The notes under the pieces: generated by a model
What the model saw: the letters and a program-made list of their open reading frames with translations, nothing else
What the model was told of the DNA's origin: nothing
Database searches by the model: none
Position numbers and translations under genes: made by a program
Part shown: in pieces, positions 1 through 10,611 of the stretch
How the letters are laid out: the number at the start of each line of letters is the position of its first letter
Numbering within the stretch: position 1 is the stretch's first letter
From: Triatoma infestans
Lineage: Eukaryota > Arthropoda > Insecta > Hemiptera > Reduviidae
Assembly: GCA_011037195.1 (NCBI GenBank)
Contig: JAAEAF010003762.1
Location: forward strand, 328,002 to 392,001
DNA length: 64,000 nt
Direction of reading: 5' to 3'

Positions 1-600
1 GAAAGCATTTCTATAACAGTCTATTTCACTGTTGGTACTATCTATATTTTACTCTGTGCTAGTCTGTATTATCACACTGTTTATCGAGATATCTTGATGA
101 TGGGCGAATGCCCGAACCCAGTTGATGATCCATAAAATGAAGCAGTCTAACAAGGAAAACATGTCTGATGCTTAACCAGCTCTGTACACCCAACCAGACG
201 AAATATCAATATTTATTATTTAAATAGACAATCTGGTGAGAAACACTCACACGACTTTCTCTTACACTTTTATCTGAATCCAAATTGACAATTTTTCTTC
301 CAACTTTGAATTTTTAGCAAACCCGTCTATTTGACTGTACATACTATCTATATTTTACTCTATGTTAATCTGTATTATCACACTGTTTATCAACACATCC
401 TGATGATGGGCGATGATGGGCAACAATTTCAGAATAACAACAGACATTTTCAACAGTTTTGAGTAACTCAGAAAGCAATGCATAAAACTACACTTCCGGT
501 TAACCGTTTCGTTTACAATTATTTCGAAATCTAACTACACATTTACTGGATATTTATATTACACAAATGTTTGGCGGAAGATTATACTGAAGTGACGTCA
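1..600. repeat. Non-coding repeat DNA with an ~88-bp direct duplication
   Basis: No coding potential seen. A block at 19-107 recurs at 325-412 with about 10 differences; both copies share TACTATCTATATTTTACTCT and CTGTATTATCACACTGTTTA and end in TGATGATGGGCGA. Between them, at 231-271, lies a solitary copy of the ATCTGGTG...CACACGACTTTCTCTTAC terminal motif described for the TIR element at 2892-3247. The CTGATGATGG core resembles cores of fold-back elements elsewhere in this window. Transposon origin is inferred; the class is not known. Confidence 0.5.
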
Positions 601-604
601 TAGA

Positions 605-975
605 GGAAAGCTCAAGGTTGTGGCTCCCACTAGTTAGCTCTAAAAATGAATTTTCCGGGAAAAGAAAAAGTTTCAACTAGAAAGTGATGTAGCTTTCCGG
701 GGGGATAGTTAGTGTGCAAAGTTTAAAGAAAAATCATTGGGCCAATTTGTAAGAAGAAAATCAGAAAATCTGACAAAATAAAAATACTTATAGTAAAAAG
801 TCCCTGACTGACGAATTCTATACGAAAATATATCGTGTCGGATAACGATTATAGTGTACCTGAACGGAACACCAACCAGAACATTTCAGGGTTTCTCAAA
901 ACATGTATTTTCCGGTGAAAACACAAATTGCGGAAAATTTCACACTATTGCAATACTTTCTGTTTTAACAGAAAG
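605..975 (+). repeat. Diverged copy of dispersed repeat family R
   Basis: Contains the blocks that define family R (best seen at 42855-43305): a CTAAAAATGAATTTTCCGGG-type start, a TTTAAAGAAAAATC block, GTATTTTCCGGTGAAAACAC, and a 3' end reading CAATACTTTCTG followed by an inverted AGAAAGTG. Non-coding. Probably a non-autonomous transposon; diverged from the other copies. Confidence 0.5.
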
Positions 976-1575
976 TGAAATGATAAAATATTACCATCTG
1001 TTTACTTAATATGTTTTTTATTGGAACAGCGCGCAATCAATACAATACTCAAATTACCAATAAATGATCAAGTAAACAGGAAAAAAAAAAATAACGACAA
1101 AACTTTGTTTATCTTGGTGTTCTCTGTGTAAAAGCAATTGGTAATTAATGATTTAGTAGATTTTTTTGGTCAAAAGGATGAAATGGTGGCGCTGTGGGCG
1201 GTAGTAATACCTTTCAAATATTTATAATCTCTTGTAAGAACACAAAGTTTTATTTCTACGTCTGGCCGCTAGGCTGGTTAGAGTCGATTAATTTATAATA
1301 TAATGTTTAGTTCATTCAGTGGTTTAATCATTTTAAGTGAAAATAAATTTCAGAAACGTGACTTAATTTATGATTTCTTTAAGAAAGTATTCAAGGAAAA
1401 TAAGAATATATTGATATTTTCTAAAAAAAAAGGGAAAAAAAGAAAAAGGGAAACGTAAATATATAAATAGTGGGTACAGGGAGGGGGCTTGTCCTTTCGC
1501 TGAACATTTTTCTCTCTTCAATATTTTAAGATTTCTTGATGTTCTTTAAAAAACAAAATGGATAAGTAAAAATTC
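976..1575. other. Unannotated AT-rich stretch
   Basis: No ORF, RNA or repeat structure recognised. Contains several A-runs and a short purine-rich patch near 1480. No support for a gene. Confidence 0.5.
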
Positions 1576-1587
1576 AGGTGTGACCCA

Positions 1588-1836
1588 GGGAAGGGATTAG
1601 CTCAGTGGTAGCGCGCTGGACTAGCAACGCGGAGATCTCGGGTTCGAATCCAGCCGTGCTACTCTTAGATTTTCTCTTCCTAGGAGCCCCTACAGCTCAC
1701 TGTCCGGTGATGGACAGTGTTGTCTGTAACGGGAGAACACTGTCCGGAGGCCGGCAGTGCACTGAGAAGGCTCCGGGCGCAAATGACCTCAGATGTTGAG
1801 ACGCCTTGAATTAAAAAAAATAAAAAATAAAAAAAT
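1588..1836 (+). mobile_element. Full-length tRNA-derived SINE with 12-bp target-site duplication
   Basis: The head (about 1590-1663) is tRNA-like, closest to an alanine tRNA: A-box TTAGCTCAGTGG, B-box GGGTTCGAATCC and an AGC-like anticodon loop, but the anticodon stem is poorly paired, so it is not a functional tRNA. The body holds two facing inverted stretches (GGACAGTGTT ... AACACTGTCC) and ends GAGACGCCTTGAATTA plus an A-rich tail. The 12-bp sequence AGGTGTGACCCA occurs at 1576-1587 and again at 1837-1848, a direct target-site duplication that fixes both ends. Copies of the same family lie at 3027-3181, 25684-25712, 35623-35766 and 37143-37382. Mobilisation by a LINE in trans is inferred from SINE biology. 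Confidence 0.93.
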
Positions 1837-1949
1837 AGGTGTGACCCACCCGGCACGATTTTCCCTGCACTTTACACATATTAAATGTGTTTATTTGTAC
1901 GGGTATAAATATATACCCGCATAAATAAATGTACGTCGTATACCCTAAC

Positions 1950-2150
1950 GTCTCACTTCACTTTCAAGGAATTTTCCTTCCAAAAAATTTTATAAAATAG
2001 AAATCAAGTTGCTCTTTTCATGATTCCGTGATCTACCAAGTTTAAAGAAAATTGATGAAGCCATTTTCGAAAAATAGTAGAAAAAAAAATGAAAAATGAA
2101 AAATCTTTCAGTAGTATGCATTTCCGGTCGTCCGAATTTGACCAAAACCT
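1950..2150 (+). repeat. Partial family R copy
   Basis: Contains AAGTTTAAAGAAAATTGATG, CCATTTTCGAAAAATAG and GCATTTCCGGTCG, matching the middle blocks of family R in the same order. Both ends are missing or too diverged to place. Non-coding. Confidence 0.45.
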
Positions 2151-2313
2151 TATTGCCGCGTCCTCTGACTGCTAATACTTGAATGAAATACCAAAATTCA
2201 GCTACTGCGATTTTTCCATTTTTGAATTATACATTTAAAAATTGTTTGAACCATTTGAAGTTTACTACTTCCTCTCTCGAATCTCGCATGAACTCGAAGA
2301 TCAAAGAATCATA

Positions 2314-2702
2314 AACGGCCAGTATTACAGTGATATGTTCACAAACAAAATAAGGCCTACCATTCGAACGTCGTGGACTCTTGACTAAGGGCGTGATTTT
2401 GCTTCATGACAACGCGCGCCCACACACGGCGCAGTTAACTCAAGAAACATTTCAAAAAGTAGGGCGGAGCTCCTTCCACATTTCCCTACAGCCCCGTCCT
2501 CGCCCCATCGGACTTCCATTTGTTTGGACCACAAAAAGAGGGTTTACGTGGGAAACATTTTCAATCCAATGAAGAATTTAAAAATCAGGTGCAAAAGTGG
2601 CTTCGAGATCAACCCAAACAATTTTATGCTAGAGGCATACACAAATTAGAAGAACAATGGGACAAGTGTATAAATGTTGCTGGGGACTATGTTGAAAAGT
2701 AG
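2314..2702 (+). pseudogene. Mariner-family transposase, C-terminal fragment with frameshifts
   Basis: Three adjacent reading frames give consecutive pieces of a mariner transposase catalytic domain: a NGQYYSDM...RPTIRT piece, then LTKGVILLHDNARPHTA carrying the second catalytic Asp in HDNARPHT, then FGPQKEGLRGKHFQS to the C-terminal WDKCINVAGDYVEK and stop. Frame changes near 2370 and 2500-2525 and loss of the N-terminal DNA-binding half show a dead copy. The stop is followed by CGTTACTTATTGAATGCCCC, which looks like the inner part of a mariner 3' inverted terminus; no 5' terminus was found. In intact mariners this enzyme does cut-and-paste transposition at TA. Family assignment is firm; subfamily is not. 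Confidence 0.9.
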
Positions 2703-2891
2703 CCAAAGTTTCGTATTGATTAAATAATCGTTTTTGAGCTACAGCGATTTGTCTCGTTACTTATTGAATGCCCCTCTTATATATTATAATCCACAGATCA
2801 ATTTCTATATATATCTGGAGAAAATTCAATTTAGAAAATTTGTCATGATTGTAATAATTTCTCTTACAGCAGTAAGAGAAAGAAAAAAAAA

Positions 2892-3247
2892 ATCTGGTGT
2901 GAAACACTCACACGACTTTCCCTTACTGAAATTTACGTAGTTATAAGGGACAAATTTCCTTCAAACTTGAAAGAAGGGGCTTGTGAGGAATCTGTGACGT
3001 CACACCACTCACTAAAGTGCCAATAATTTTTTTTTTCTAAATTTAAGGCGCGTCAACATCTATGGTCATGGCATCCGGAGCCTTCTCAGTGCAGTGCCGG
3101 CATCCAGACAGTGTTCTCTTGTTACAGATAACACTGTCCATCACCGGACAGTGAGCTGTAGAGACTCCTAGGAAGAAAAAAGGAACTTTAAGAAACTTTA
3201 GGAAATAAATTATAGTAAGAGAAAGTCGTGTGAGTGTTTCACACCAG
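2892..3247. mobile_element. MITE-like element with ~35-bp inverted ends
   Basis: Left end 2892-2928 (ATCTGGTGTGAAACACTCAC...) is the inverse of the right end at 3214-3247 (...GTGAGTGTTTCACACCAG). Each end contains its own small stem (GTGTGA/TCACAC). Both lie next to A- or T-runs. The interior has no ORF and holds a nested SINE fragment at 3027-3181. The same ends occur as a pair at 7770-8346 and singly at 231-271, 14705-14741 and 38367-38405, so this is a family. DNA transposon is inferred; superfamily is unknown. Confidence 0.7.
3027..3181 (-). mobile_element. Head-less SINE fragment inside the TIR element
   Basis: On the minus strand this matches the body and tail of the 1588-1836 SINE: poly-T at 3027-3038 (the A-tail), TTTAAGGCGCGTCAAC, CCGGAGCCTTCTCAGTGCAG and the CACTGTCCATCACCGGACAG core. 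It stops after CTCCTAGGAAG, so the tRNA-like head is absent (5' truncation, or removal before or after insertion). Confidence 0.85.
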
Positions 3248-3249
3248 TT

Positions 3250-3890
3250 TTTTTTTTATTTTTTCGATTAAGGTTTTATGAATCACTCATTTAGCATTAA
3301 AAAAAAGTATTAAGTTAATGTTGCTACTAGGTTTGCATTAAATTATTGATGTGATACAATTCTTGAAATCTGCAAGCACTGTGTTATGTGAAACCTAATA
3401 ATATCCCAACAATATTGAAATCTTTTATAAATGCGACGGCGGTGAATAGTTGCCTTTGAAGGGCGGCCACTGACCGCTGAATCTCTTCCAAGCACTTATA
3501 ACTGAATTACAACTTTGTTGTGGTTTTAATTTGGAAAGTGGCGCATTCAAACATTCTCTCACTAGTTTTATATTATCAAATGATTATTTTCTATTAATAC
3601 GTCCAAATTGTTTTTTTTTCTCTCTCTCTGTTTCTGACAATAAAATTACAAAAATCGATTATATAATAATAATAACAGAATAACTTTGGTGAAATTAAGA
3701 GATTTCAAATTTTGTTATTTGAATACTAAAGTCCTCTGAGGTCCAGTCAATGTTATAACAAAAATCTGATGTAAAAGGCTTACATGACTCATTGCAATTG
3801 TTAGAATAAATATTGCCACATGCTAGCCCTTCAACATGTCTTAGCTTATATCCGTAAATAGCTTATATCAGTAAATAGCTTATATCAGTA
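3250..3890. other. Unannotated AT-rich stretch
   Basis: No ORF, RNA gene or known repeat recognised. A solitary, degraded form of the ATCTGGTG terminal motif is near 3765. Three tandem GTAAATAGCTTATATCA-like units lie at about 3854-3896. Confidence 0.4.
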
Positions 3891-3892
3891 AA

Positions 3893-4370
3893 TAAATAAT
3901 CCGCAAGTTAAATCTAATATTAATTTCAACTTGTTTATCACAATATCGGTAACATCAACACAAGCCAACAAAACACTATATAAAGTTCATCATTACGAGA
4001 CCACATTAGCACTACTTCCTTGTTTTCTTTTTTATTATCAAAATACTTGCCATATGAATAATATCTGGTATTTTATCCGTCGTAGCAAGCATATTTCTTT
4101 TATTCCTAACCGGTTTCGACTTTACATACATCAGCAGAGTAGATTTTCAAGTTCGTGCAGAGAGTTTACTTGAACGCACTTTCACTTACTCTGATGATGG
4201 ATGAAAATCCAAAATCGGACAGGAATAAAAGAAATATGCATGCTACCAGATAAAATACCAGATGTTATTCAGCATTGCGGGCCCATCCACATATAATAAA
4301 TAATAGTCCCTTATATGGTTCCTAAATAATTTACTATCTCAACAGCTTGCTAGGCCTCCCTTCTTTCACC
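3893..4370 (+). repeat. Diverged dispersed repeat, copy 1 (interrupted)
   Basis: Flanks of this stretch align with 5148-5370: the AAGTTAAATCTAATATTAAT portion, a TTTCAACT..TTTATC block, TTTATTAT...ACTTGCC, and then ATGGTTCCTAAATAATTTAC. Copy 2 runs straight through where copy 1 holds about 260 bp more, including the fold-back element at 4057-4269. The two copies look about 70-75% alike by eye. Non-coding. Confidence 0.55.
4057..4269. mobile_element. Fold-back element with ~65-bp arms
   Basis: Left arm 4057-4122 and right arm 4204-4269 are inverted copies sharing CTGGTATTTTATC, GCATATTTCTTTTATTCCT and a CCG.TTT end. Between them sits CTGATGATGGATGAAAATCC, a core also present in inverted or related context at 23740-23775 and 32272-32300. 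Non-coding. Copy 2 of the surrounding repeat lacks it. Confidence 0.7.
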
Positions 4371-5147
4371 CTGTTATGTCCCGAATTGCTTACATGCTGC
4401 TTACTTTTTGTCCTTTTTTTATCCCATGGTGGCCACAACTTCCCTTTCTGCCTCCTGAATTTCTTTAAGTACAGCCAAGCAGCATGACATTCCCAAGCAG
4501 ATTCATTCACTTCTTTATGAACTTAGCACTTTTAATCCATCATCTTCAACAATGCCTACCATAGGATCAGTATCCTATCCCTCAGTAGATTTCGCAAGAC
4601 CATTATTTTCTTCTTACTTAGATCTGGTGTCCCAACATTCGTTCCCAAGGTTTTTGTCATCTTCAATTTTCTTCATCCTTCGGTTCTTCTTTACAAAACT
4701 CTTCCGTTCATAGCTTTTGGTTATTAATTGGTTTTAGTTTTTCCTTTTCTTTAATTTTCTTGTCATTTCTTTCATTGTTTTTTTTCACTTTCATTTTTCT
4801 CAGTTTCATATCTAAATGCACTTTCTTTAGCTTTTATTTTAACATCATCATTTTGGACCTGCTAAATTTTAAAATTATTGCAAATTGTAATGTTCAATGT
4901 ATTAAAATTTGTATTTGTTATTCAAACTTCATATCTATCAAATTTTCAGTTTCACTGTGGAATTCTGGAACTTAAGGATGTGCAATTTCCTCACACGTTG
5001 CCATGATTATTTTCCGTAACCAACAAATTCTTAAATTAGGATTCGGAATTAATTTTTTCTTCACCTCATTATGTGGGGGTGTTGTCTCGAATCTACTTCT
5101 AACAGTTGTCACTTGTTAGCTCTCTAGCATGACCGACTAAAATTAGT
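4371..5147. other. Unannotated stretch
   Basis: Pyrimidine-rich on the plus strand, with no recognisable protein similarity on either strand. The short ORFs look random. It may be the remnant of an untranslated or intronic region; nothing in the sequence decides this. Confidence 0.35.
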
Positions 5148-5370
5148 CAATAAATAAAAAATTCGCTAGTTGAATGTAATATCAATTTCAACTACTTTAT
5201 CGATATTCTACAACATCTAAGTTAGATCAATATAAGTCATACAAAATATTATCATAATTCACTATTAAAAGTCATCATAAAACTACTGCTTTTTTTTATT
5301 ATTATTATACTAGCCACTTATGGTTTCTAAATAATTGATTATCTTAACACCTTGGTGCAAGATTTACTGC
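5148..5370 (+). repeat. Diverged dispersed repeat, copy 2 (uninterrupted)
   Basis: Aligns to both sides of the interrupted copy at 3893-4370 (shared GTAATATCAATTTCAACT block and TATGGTTTCTAAATAATTGA block), and so serves as an empty-site comparison for the fold-back insertion there. Confidence 0.55.
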
Positions 5371-6189
5371 AATTTTAGAATTCTAAGTGACCATTATTCC
5401 CTCTTAAAGGTTACTTGCTTTTTGAAAAATCTGCAATACAGAATAGGCAGCGCCTTGATCAGTCTCTCAACAAAATATGAAAAGAAGTGCAAATGTAATA
5501 GAATAAAATCAATTAGCATCAAATTCACACAAAAGTTGGACTTAGTATTGTGTTGGCAGCCGCATCGAGGCGCCTCCATTGAGTCTTCAAGCGCACGTCA
5601 ATTACGCATTACCTCCCCTATGTCATTCCCACTACAATGTTTTGGCGAATGGGCTTCAACTGTGACAGCGTTTTTTCTATTGACAAATTAAATAAAAGAC
5701 GACCATCTCAAGGCAAGATAAACTTTGACATCAGTCGCTACTTCAACTAAGGAGTTAACAAGTCTCAAGATCAACCTTGGAAGGTTCACTAGCTAGCCAC
5801 CACACTAGCTAAACATCGTTCGAACAAGCGCGAGTTCCAATTAGCCTCAACAGCCAACGCTACCTCTACATTCATCACACCACCAATAACCATCGCTCTT
5901 CTCTCGCCATTCAAGAAATCGTTAAAATATAACAATGTGTTTAAGTGCAAGTAGTTAGTCCGAGTCTTCATCGATTCTCCAAATTTTCCTCCTTACTATT
6001 ACGCTAACTTCGTCTAAAATTAACTTTTCTATAAACAAAAAATTTCAAATACAAATGATAGATTTATAATAGTGTTGTTAGCATTTCAAGATTAAAGAAA
6101 TCGTTGAAGCCGTGCCCAAAACACACCAGAAACTTATAATACTGAATCGCATTTCCTGTTAATTGATTTGCTTCAAATTTGGAATTCCA
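5371..6189. other. Unannotated stretch
   Basis: No recognisable gene or repeat. Slightly richer in GC between 5560 and 5990 than its neighbours, without a convincing ORF. Confidence 0.35.
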
Positions 6190-6548
6190 ACAAAGCTGTA
6201 TTTTCAGTATACACCCTAAGGCTACCGTCCCCAGGAGAGTGCCCCTGAAAACGAAGCTGGCTTACCAGCTAATAGGAGGCAGCCCCTTCAGTACGCTAGG
6301 GATCTGTGAGTTAACCCCTCATAACCGTAAAGATTTAAGATTATGGAACTTCAATGAGAAAAGAGCAGGATAAATGAGGACAACACAGACTTGGACATGG
6401 ATTATACCTGAGATGGCAACATGGAACATGAGAAGTTTACTCCAAGTGAGAGCGAGCAGAGTGTTAGAACGGAAGTTGGAAAAATATTACGGCAACACAA
6501 GAAATCAGATGGACTGACGCAGAAGTATTAAATCATGGACAGCTTGCT
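6190..6548 (+). pseudogene. RTE-type LINE 5' end: leader plus start of the endonuclease
   Basis: From 6413 the frame begins MATWNMRSLLQVRA, the usual start of an RTE/APE endonuclease (motif T/A-WN-x-RSL with its catalytic Asn), followed by RVLERKLEKYY. After a frameshift near 6495, QEIRWTDAEVLNHG supplies the second catalytic motif (Glu of QEIRW). Similarity stops at about 6548, so the rest of ORF2 is gone. The 220 bp upstream are GC-richer than the surroundings and probably the element's 5' leader. RTE enzymes nick target DNA and copy their RNA into it; this copy is dead. Confidence 0.75.
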
Positions 6549-7590
6549 TTTAAACTTGTTATTTTTATTTATTTGCCATTATATGTTGTACGCAAATGTT
6601 TCATGGTGTGCATTCTGCACGCTAAGAAAGGCATGTGGGGAGAGACTCAATAGCAATCTACAATGTTGATTCAAAGTTGATATTCAATGGTATAAAAATA
6701 ATAATCTATTCATGTTTACAGAAAAGTTGAATAATGTTTTTAAAAATTATTTGCTAGCTTTTTGCGTTTGTTTGTTTGCTATAATATTTGTATAGCACTT
6801 ATATTAAAAAACATGTTATTATTAGTATTAAATACTACAGTCTACAGTATATTAAAGCTTTATAACAAACATAATTCACTCATCTTATAGAGGAAGCGTG
6901 TTCTGGCCTTATTTCATTGCCGAGATATTTTTAACCACTTATATTTAAGGAAAAGTATTTAGAGGGCGGACGGTTGGTTGTTTTTATAAAATAAAAATTA
7001 TTATTTATGTAGCACGCCACATTTTCTACATAGAACCAGTGGGAGAAGAAGGAATTGCATGGCTCCAGGAGAGAGAGGGAGAACTAGTTAAAACATTCCT
7101 TCTTGCGAGGGCGTACGTCCTCTAGGGGTTACCAGAATGTTAAGGGGCTGTATATTACGGCGGTGGTAGGGCTTATGTATATGGTTATCCAATAATGGGC
7201 CTTTCACTGCTAACAAAATTACCTTCTTCAAGCTGAGTATACATATTCACATACACACACCACACAAAACACATATATATATATTTTTTATAGGATCCAT
7301 GTATTATATATCTCTTTAGGCGATTTCAAAAAAAAGAGTAAAAATACGATTATAACCTTTATATGAAGGAGAAATCGTTTATTTCCAACCTTCCCTAAAA
7401 TGGATACTTCATATCGAGTTTAACATTTCTTTTTTCCTTAAATGATATTAAATCATCTTTGACGTTAAAATTTATATGGTACATTTGATGATTATGTTTT
7501 ATATGTAGATCAAAGAAGACAACGCAAAAAAAATTAAATACCTTGAATGCGATTGCCACGGGGCTCTGTCTTATCTTAACCTATAAAATC
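6549..7590. other. Unannotated stretch
   Basis: No coding or repeat signal recognised beyond short AT-microsatellite-like runs near 7270. No gene supported. Confidence 0.35.
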
Positions 7591-7593
7591 ATC

Positions 7594-7665
7594 AGAGATA
7601 TTTTCCGTGATAGCCTGCTTCTTTTCGTGGTCATCAAGAAGCAGGCTACCACGAAAAATATCTCT
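7594..7665. repeat. Strong 29-bp hairpin
   Basis: AGAGATATTTTCCGTGATAG... at 7594-7622 pairs with 7637-7665 at 27 of 29 positions around a 14-base loop; one stem contains GCCTGCTTCT, the other AGAAGCAGGC. No gene is next to it, so it is more likely a fold-back transposon relic than a terminator or a small RNA precursor, but a hairpin RNA cannot be excluded. Confidence 0.6.
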
Positions 7666-7769
7666 AGTGCTTTCCAGCTCTGCGGAACCAACCACAACAA
7701 TTATTAAATCAGGTGGTATAAGAGTACATTTAGAGAAAGATTGGTAATAATTTTTATTTCTTTAAAAAA

Positions 7770-8346
7770 TCTAGTGTGTAACGTTCACACAACTGTCTCT
7801 ATGGGGCTTTAGAACAGTTCTATTCAACAAAACTTGAATTTTGTAATAAAGTTTAGTCGGCCTAGCCTTACATACTATTAGATTTTCTGATTTAAAAGCG
7901 ATTGGGATTATGTAGGGTGGTAGTCAGGGATAAGTGCTAACTGAATGGGATTACATTAAAATTAATTTGACTCATAAATTCCCCCATAATCCGGCAACAA
8001 TGTTGTGTATAACACCACAGATTTTGTAGAAACTGCGAATTTTGATTAAAGATTTAGTTGCCTTTGATATCATAATAAACTTATAGTTTAGTTTATTTAA
8101 AATGATAGTCCAGATAATCGCAAAAACTGAAGAAAAAACTGTTCAGTAAAAATCGCACTTGCTATTTTCTTCAGGGAAATTTTTTCAAGTCGAAATTTTA
8201 CCGACATACTTAATTCTCTTATTAACATTGTAGATAAGGACAAATTGAAATGGAAAAATAGTAAGAAAAGAAATAGTTTGAAGGAAACTCAGCAATAACT
8301 ATGAAAATTTCTTTAAGAGAAAATCGTGTGAGCGTTTCACACCAGA
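7770..8346. mobile_element. MITE-like element, second copy of the TIR family
   Basis: Left end TCTAGTGTGTAACGTTCACAC at 7770 and right end GTGTGAGCGTTTCACACCAGA finishing at 8346 are inverted copies of each other and of the ends of 2892-3247. The interior around 8110-8215 contains family R blocks (CGCAAAAACTGAAGAAAAAA, CTGTTCAGTAAAAATCGCAC), which links the TIR ends and family R bodies into one family. No ORF. Confidence 0.65.
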
Positions 8347-8352
8347 TTTTTT

Positions 8353-9235
8353 TTAATATTAGCAATTTCTCGTGGTAATATACTTGATTATAACATAAAA
8401 TTCCAAAGAGCCTCTAATTTTATAGTGGAGGTACCCTTGTAAAATCATTTTATACACTTCAGTGACTTCACCAAAAAGATCTGGCTGCCTTATGACCTTT
8501 TCACCTTAACAGAAAGAATATCCCCAGTTACTCTGATATCCTTAAACGCTTGTACTTTAACTCCTGGATGCAGTTCACCATAGTCAATACTCACAGTACA
8601 TTATGAACAGCTCAGTAAACTAACACCCGTAAACCTCTTGGTTCAATACGCGGTGGTAATTGGCTTTAGCTTATCTAATTAACTGATTTTATGGTGACAA
8701 AACTTTACACTTTATGTCATTTATTAATATTTCTCAACTAAATTATTCTAATTAATCTAAAGTATTCATAAACTGAACTTAACATCATCAATTTTCTGTT
8801 AATTATCGAACCCAAAACAAATACAAAATTAATAAAAAGATTTCAATTTTTACCAATCTATTTAATTATATTAAAGTAAACATACTCCAATTTTGGTAGG
8901 ATTAAATTTAAATACAATTCTCATTTAGTAATAAAACAATGCAATCAATCAACTGGAATAATTAATTACTCGGTTTTTAACAAAAATATATAAAAAATTT
9001 CTGAAAGAGTTCAGGAAAGCAATAAACAATTCATTAAATAAATTATTAATTCCAACTGAATTTAATTACATTGAATTGAATTTTTTTGTTTTTAGAACTG
9101 GAAAATTAAGTGCTTATATTAACAGAATGGTAATCTAAATTAAAAATTCATTAAATAAATTAGGTCATTCTATGTCATTTAATAACTTAATTTCATTTTC
9201 ACTTTCTCTTATGTATGCAAGGTGACAAATTTTCG
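8353..9235. other. Very AT-rich unannotated stretch
   Basis: Mostly TTAATT/AATTAA-rich sequence without ORF, RNA gene or identifiable repeat. Confidence 0.4.
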
Positions 9236-9239
9236 AAGT

Positions 9240-9660
9240 TATGTTATTTTAGAAAGTACGTGATTTCAGGCCTCCTGAGGATAAAAAAAAAATCGTTTAG
9301 CAAATGGTCCATGTCTGTATGTGATAAAGTATCTCAAAAGATGTTCCATGTTTGTACGTGATAAAGTATCTCAAAAGATGGTCTATGAGAAAGTGAGATT
9401 TTACAAAATTTTTCATAACTGTTCCAACTAATTTCCTTAAACTTGAAATGCCAACTGAACACAGATATAAGCCCGCCACTTTTATTTTAAACATTTTCCC
9501 AGAAAGTTTGATTTTATGAGTGTTCTATTTGTGAGTTTGGCTTAAATTTAAAATTCCGCTTCAAAGGCTCTCAAAGAAATTCAAACAGATAGCGCTGTCT
9601 CGTAAACAAGTTCCTACTGAGGGGTGCCTAAGTGGGGTAAAATCCCCACTCCTTTATATA
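9240..9660 (-). repeat. Minus-oriented family R copy with internal 37-bp tandem duplication
   Basis: The reverse strand reads the R-like order AAATTAGTTGGAACAGTTAT followed by a leftward GTGATAAAGTATCTCAAAAG block. The unit CCATGT.TGTA.GTGATAAAG... occurs twice in tandem at 9309-9345 and 9346-9382. Downstream, 9637-9652 can form a small GTGGGG/CCCCAC hairpin. Non-coding. Confidence 0.45.
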
Positions 9661-10100
9661 TAATGCAGGTCCAACTTATAGTTTAGTAAATATTGCAAGT
9701 TTAAAAGAAAATTTCTCTATTAGATTTGAATTAATTTTGGTAGGAAAAAGTCATGTCAGTTTTTCCCCACAAGATTTTTAACTTGGAATTGTTGTTTTTG
9801 TTGTTTTGTCATGGTCTTGATTTGCGCAGTTTCAAGGCATAATCAGATCATTCTAGGACCAACACTACTTCTCAATTACAAGACTGCCGGAAGATTCATA
9901 AACAATTGTCTGAGTTTTTTCTGCACCTCTACTTGGTCTTACAAGAGTCGGTTCTATTGGCATTTGAGAAAGAATATTTGAAAGAAACATGTGGAAAATT
10001 AAGATGAGAATGGAGAGCTGGGGAAGTTGAAGAAAGGAGAAATACATTAATATAGATAAATGGCAACGAATTGTGAGAGGCAATGGATATAGGTAATATA

Positions 10101-10599
10101 TGGAAGATTCTTCTCGACCGTTGCTTTTATGAAGGAAAAGGATCGTGAGATTCGGTCTTTTTTTGGAAAAAATAAAAAAACAAATTCTTGCCAACGTTTC
10201 GACAAATATATTGTCTTTTTCAAGGCATAAAAAATAAAAAAATAAAAACTATTAAATAATCTTTAAAACATATCAAACTTGAAAACTTATGTATAATTTT
10301 GTAAATAAAAAGTTGAGAACACCTCAACAACACAGAGAATAGTGAACAATTAAAAATGATTTTGTTCACTATTTATTTGTTCACTATTCTCTGGTGTTGT
10401 TGAGGTGTTCTCAACTTTTTATTTCCAAAATTTTACATAAGTTTTCAAGTTTGATATGTTTTGAAGATTATTAATAGTTTTTTTATTTTAATTTTTTTTA
10501 TGCCTTGAAAAAGACAATATATTTGTCGAAACGTTGGCAAGAATTTAAGTTTTTTTATTTTTTTCAAAAAAAGACCGAAACTCACGATCCTTTTCCTTC
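10101..10599. mobile_element. ~500-bp fold-back element with 12-bp flanking direct repeats
   Basis: Arms 10129-10348 and 10378-10601 are inverted copies about 220 bp long, separated by about 30 bp. They share ATGAAGGAAAAGGATCGTGA, CTTGCCAACGTTTCGACAAA, TTTTCAAGGCATAAAAA and GAGAACACCTCAACAACA. ATAGGTAATATA occurs on the left at 10089-10100 and on the right at 10600-10611, consistent with a 12-bp target-site duplication. The first 28 bp after the left repeat have no partner in the right arm. The core resembles 36170-36204. A hairpin transcript is possible but not shown. Confidence 0.8.
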
Positions 10600-10611
10600 A
10601 TAGGTAATATA

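Noticed and set aside
1590..1663. tRNA gene (Ala-like)
   Set aside because: Poor anticodon stem, and attached to a SINE body with tail and target-site duplications; it is a SINE head.
4760..4975. Phe/Ser/Ile-rich 71-codon ORF as a membrane protein
   Set aside because: Composition expected of pyrimidine-rich DNA read in any frame.
9309..9382. CRISPR-like repeat
   Set aside because: Only two tandem 37-bp units with no spacers, in eukaryotic DNA.
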